A DNA stretch of 6,496 bases from the NCBI GenBank assembly GCA_003551745.1, contig PUNI01000087.1:1-6496 (forward strand). The letters run 5' to 3'. The DNA is from Paracoccaceae bacterium. Its GTDB lineage: Bacteria; Pseudomonadota; Alphaproteobacteria; Rhodobacterales; Rhodobacteraceae. A model generated the notes under the pieces. That model had not been told where the DNA came from. It was given only the letters and a program-made list of their open reading frames with translations, and searched no databases. The position numbers and the translations under genes are program-made. This document shows positions 5,227 to 6,496 of this stretch, piece after piece (position 1 is the stretch's first letter; the number at the start of each line of letters is the position of its first letter).

Positions 5227-5802
5227 GTGCGGCTGATCCTGGGCTCGGCGAGCCCGCGCCGGCGCGATCTGCTGGCGCAGATCGGGGTGCGTCCCGACGC
5301 GGTGATCGGCCCCGAGATCGACGAAACCCCCCGCAAGGGCGAGTTGCCGCGCGCCTATTGCGCGCGGATGGCCAGGGAAAAGGCGGAGGTGGTCGCGGCC
5401 GCGCCCGGCGATCTGGTGCTTGCCGCCGACACCACCGTGGCGTTGGGCCGGCGCATCCTCGGCAAGCCCGCCGATGCCGGCGAAGCGGCGGCCTTCCTTG
5501 TGGCGCTGTCGGGGCGGCGCCACCGTGTGATCACGGCGGTCTGCCTGCGCCGGGGCGGGCAGCTGTGGGCGCGCGAGGTGGAAAGCGCGGTGAAGATGAA
5601 GCGGCTCTCGGATCTCGAACTCAACGCCTATCTCGCCAGCGGCGAATGGCGCGGAAAGGCCGGCGGCTACGGCATCCAGGGGCTGGCCGGCGCCCTCGTG
5701 CCCTGGCTCTCGGGCAGCTTCACCGGGGTTGTCGGCCTGCCACTGGCCGAAACCGCGGCGCTGCTGGGCGCGGCTGGGTATCCGCTCTGGCGAGCCGCAT
5801 GA
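5227..5802 (+). CDS. maf: Maf family nucleoside triphosphate pyrophosphatase (YhdE-like)
   Basis: A 191-residue cytoplasmic enzyme that hydrolyses certain nucleoside triphosphates to monophosphate and pyrophosphate; the family is linked to nucleotide-pool cleaning and septum formation. Motifs in order: [12 protein letters not shown] at residues 5-16, DETP at 32-35, AADTTV with catalytic Asp68 at 66-71, GKP with Lys80, SGRRHRVIT at 95-103, and [13 protein letters not shown] with Gln151 at 140-152, then VVGLPL. Asp68, Lys80 and Gln151 sit at a constant offset of two from the residues I recall for E. coli YhdE (70, 82, 153), which supports the dTTP/UTP-type subfamily over the YceF type. The start is GTG at 5227, directly before the RLILGSASP motif; its ribosome binding site is weak, so coupling to infA is likely. 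The stop overlaps the next gene as ATGA. Confidence 0.95.
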   Translation: MRLILGSASPRRRDLLAQIGVRPDAVIGPEIDETPRKGELPRAYCARMAREKAEVVAAAPGDLVLAADTTVALGRRILGKPADAGEAAAFLVALSGRRHRVITAVCLRRGGQLWAREVESAVKMKRLSDLELNAYLASGEWRGKAGGYGIQGLAGALVPWLSGSFTGVVGLPLAETAALLGAAGYPLWRAA

Positions 5803-6496
5803 AGGGCACGCTGGCCGTCCTCGGCACGCTCGGGGGCCGCCAGGCGGCCGCCCTCGTCACCGACGGGGCGCTGCAGGAGCTGCTGGTGGCGCAGGATCCG
5901 CCGGCGCCCGAAGCGATCCTGCGCGGCAAGCTTGGCCGCCCGGTCAAGGGCATCGGCGGCGCTTTCGTGGAGCTGCCGGACGGCCAGCGCGGCTTCCTGC
6001 GCCAGCCGAAGGGTTTGCGCCCCGGTGCGCCGGTGCTGGTGCAGGTGGCCGGTGTCGCCGAGCATGGCAAGGCCGTGCCGCTGACCGACCGGCTGCTCTT
6101 CAAGGGCCGGCTCGCGATCCTCACCGCCGGCGCACCCGGCGTGAACGTCTCGCGCGCGCTGCGCGACGAGGATCGCCGTGCCGCCCTCGCCGCGGCGGCG
6201 GAGGCCGCAGTTGCCGGCGCCCCGGTCGAGCTCGGTGCGATCCTGCGCACCGCCGCCGAGGCGGCCGACCCGGCGTGCGTGGCTGCAGAGATCGCTGAAT
6301 TGCGCGGCGCGGCCGAGGAGGTGCTCGGCGCCGCGTCCGGCCCACCGGCGCTGCTGCGCGCCGCTCCCGGGCCGCATGAGATCGCCCTGCGCGACTGGCC
6401 GGCTGCGGACACGCTGGTGGAGGCCCCGGATGCCTTCGTCACCAGCGGCGTCGACGGGCAGATCGCCGCGCTGCTCGAACCCGAGGTGGCCCTTCC
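5799..6496 (+). CDS. Ribonuclease E/G family protein (3' end cut off)
   Basis: The first 232 codons of an RNase E/G-type endoribonuclease, which cuts single-stranded RNA in mRNA decay and rRNA/tRNA maturation. The ATG at 5799 overlaps the maf stop by 4 bases, and the frame runs off the window. The S1-like region covers about residues 39-118: [26 protein letters not shown] (51-67), VLVQVAG (79-85), then [21 protein letters not shown] (101-121), matching the family pattern of GAAFV-x-GFL followed by GR-x-V-x-x-P-x-x-x-G-x-x-x-[12 protein letters not shown] at 145-154 corresponds to the conserved Gly-x-x-x-Arg-Thr stretch. The N-terminus diverges from E. coli RNase E/G, as in the short RNase E/G-like proteins of Rhodobacterales. 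The catalytic aspartates lie beyond the window, so activity cannot be judged. yacG is the expected next gene. Confidence 0.85.
   Translation, partial: MKGTLAVLGTLGGRQAAALVTDGALQELLVAQDPPAPEAILRGKLGRPVKGIGGAFVELPDGQRGFLRQPKGLRPGAPVLVQVAGVAEHGKAVPLTDRLLFKGRLAILTAGAPGVNVSRALRDEDRRAALAAAAEAAVAGAPVELGAILRTAAEAADPACVAAEIAELRGAAEEVLGAASGPPALLRAAPGPHEIALRDWPAADTLVEAPDAFVTSGVDGQIAALLEPEVAL

Noticed and set aside
5667..6442. Overlapping minus-strand frames of 236 and 240 codons over maf and the RNase E/G gene
   Set aside because: The + strand frames carry clear Maf and S1-like RNase E/G motifs; the minus frames are compositional shadows rich in Ala, Arg, Ser and Gly.

Overview
The window is very GC-rich coding DNA, read almost entirely on the + strand, and looks like a chromosomal segment of an alphaproteobacterium, most likely of the Rhodobacteraceae. 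The assignment rests on GC-biased third codon positions, on a UPF0262 gene next to a low-molecular-weight phosphatase gene with a Cys-Cys-Asp-His-Asn P-loop, and on the order infA - maf - RNase E/G, all of which I associate with that group. Ten protein genes are supported, two of them cut by the window edges. There are no RNA genes, insertion sequences, CRISPR arrays or prophage genes, and no gene-free stretch longer than about 90 bases.

Region 1 (1-1992): the 3' part of an exported PhoA-type alkaline phosphatase, closed by a strong GC stem with a short T run, then a small exported protein with a two-cysteine motif and TPR-like repeats. The terminator hairpin lies almost on the ribosome binding site of the TPR gene, so no promoter fits between them.

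Region 2 (2080-4926): five tightly packed genes. UPF0262 and the LMW phosphatase form a pair seen in relatives. They are followed by a SnoaL/ketosteroid-isomerase-like protein, a GNAT acetyltransferase and a carbon-nitrogen hydrolase, joined by overlaps of 8, 4 and 1 bases. The last three look like one functional module placed between a conserved pair and infA. The GNAT plus nitrilase-type hydrolase combination also exists as a single fused protein in other bacteria, so an acyl-transfer / amide-hydrolysis pathway on a shared unknown substrate is a reasonable inference.

Region 3 (4927-6496): a short, relatively AT-rich spacer with a candidate promoter and an alternating CG segment that can form stem-loops, then translation initiation factor IF-1, a Maf/YhdE-type nucleotide pyrophosphatase, and the N-terminal 232 codons of an RNase E/G-family protein. 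maf is 7 bases after infA, and the RNase gene overlaps maf by 4 bases, so these three are probably one operon. In relatives it usually continues into yacG.

No clearly unprecedented system is proven here. The best leads are the unexplained three-gene KSI-like/GNAT/C-N hydrolase module, the eroded-looking KSI-like member, and the RNA structures at the gene junctions.
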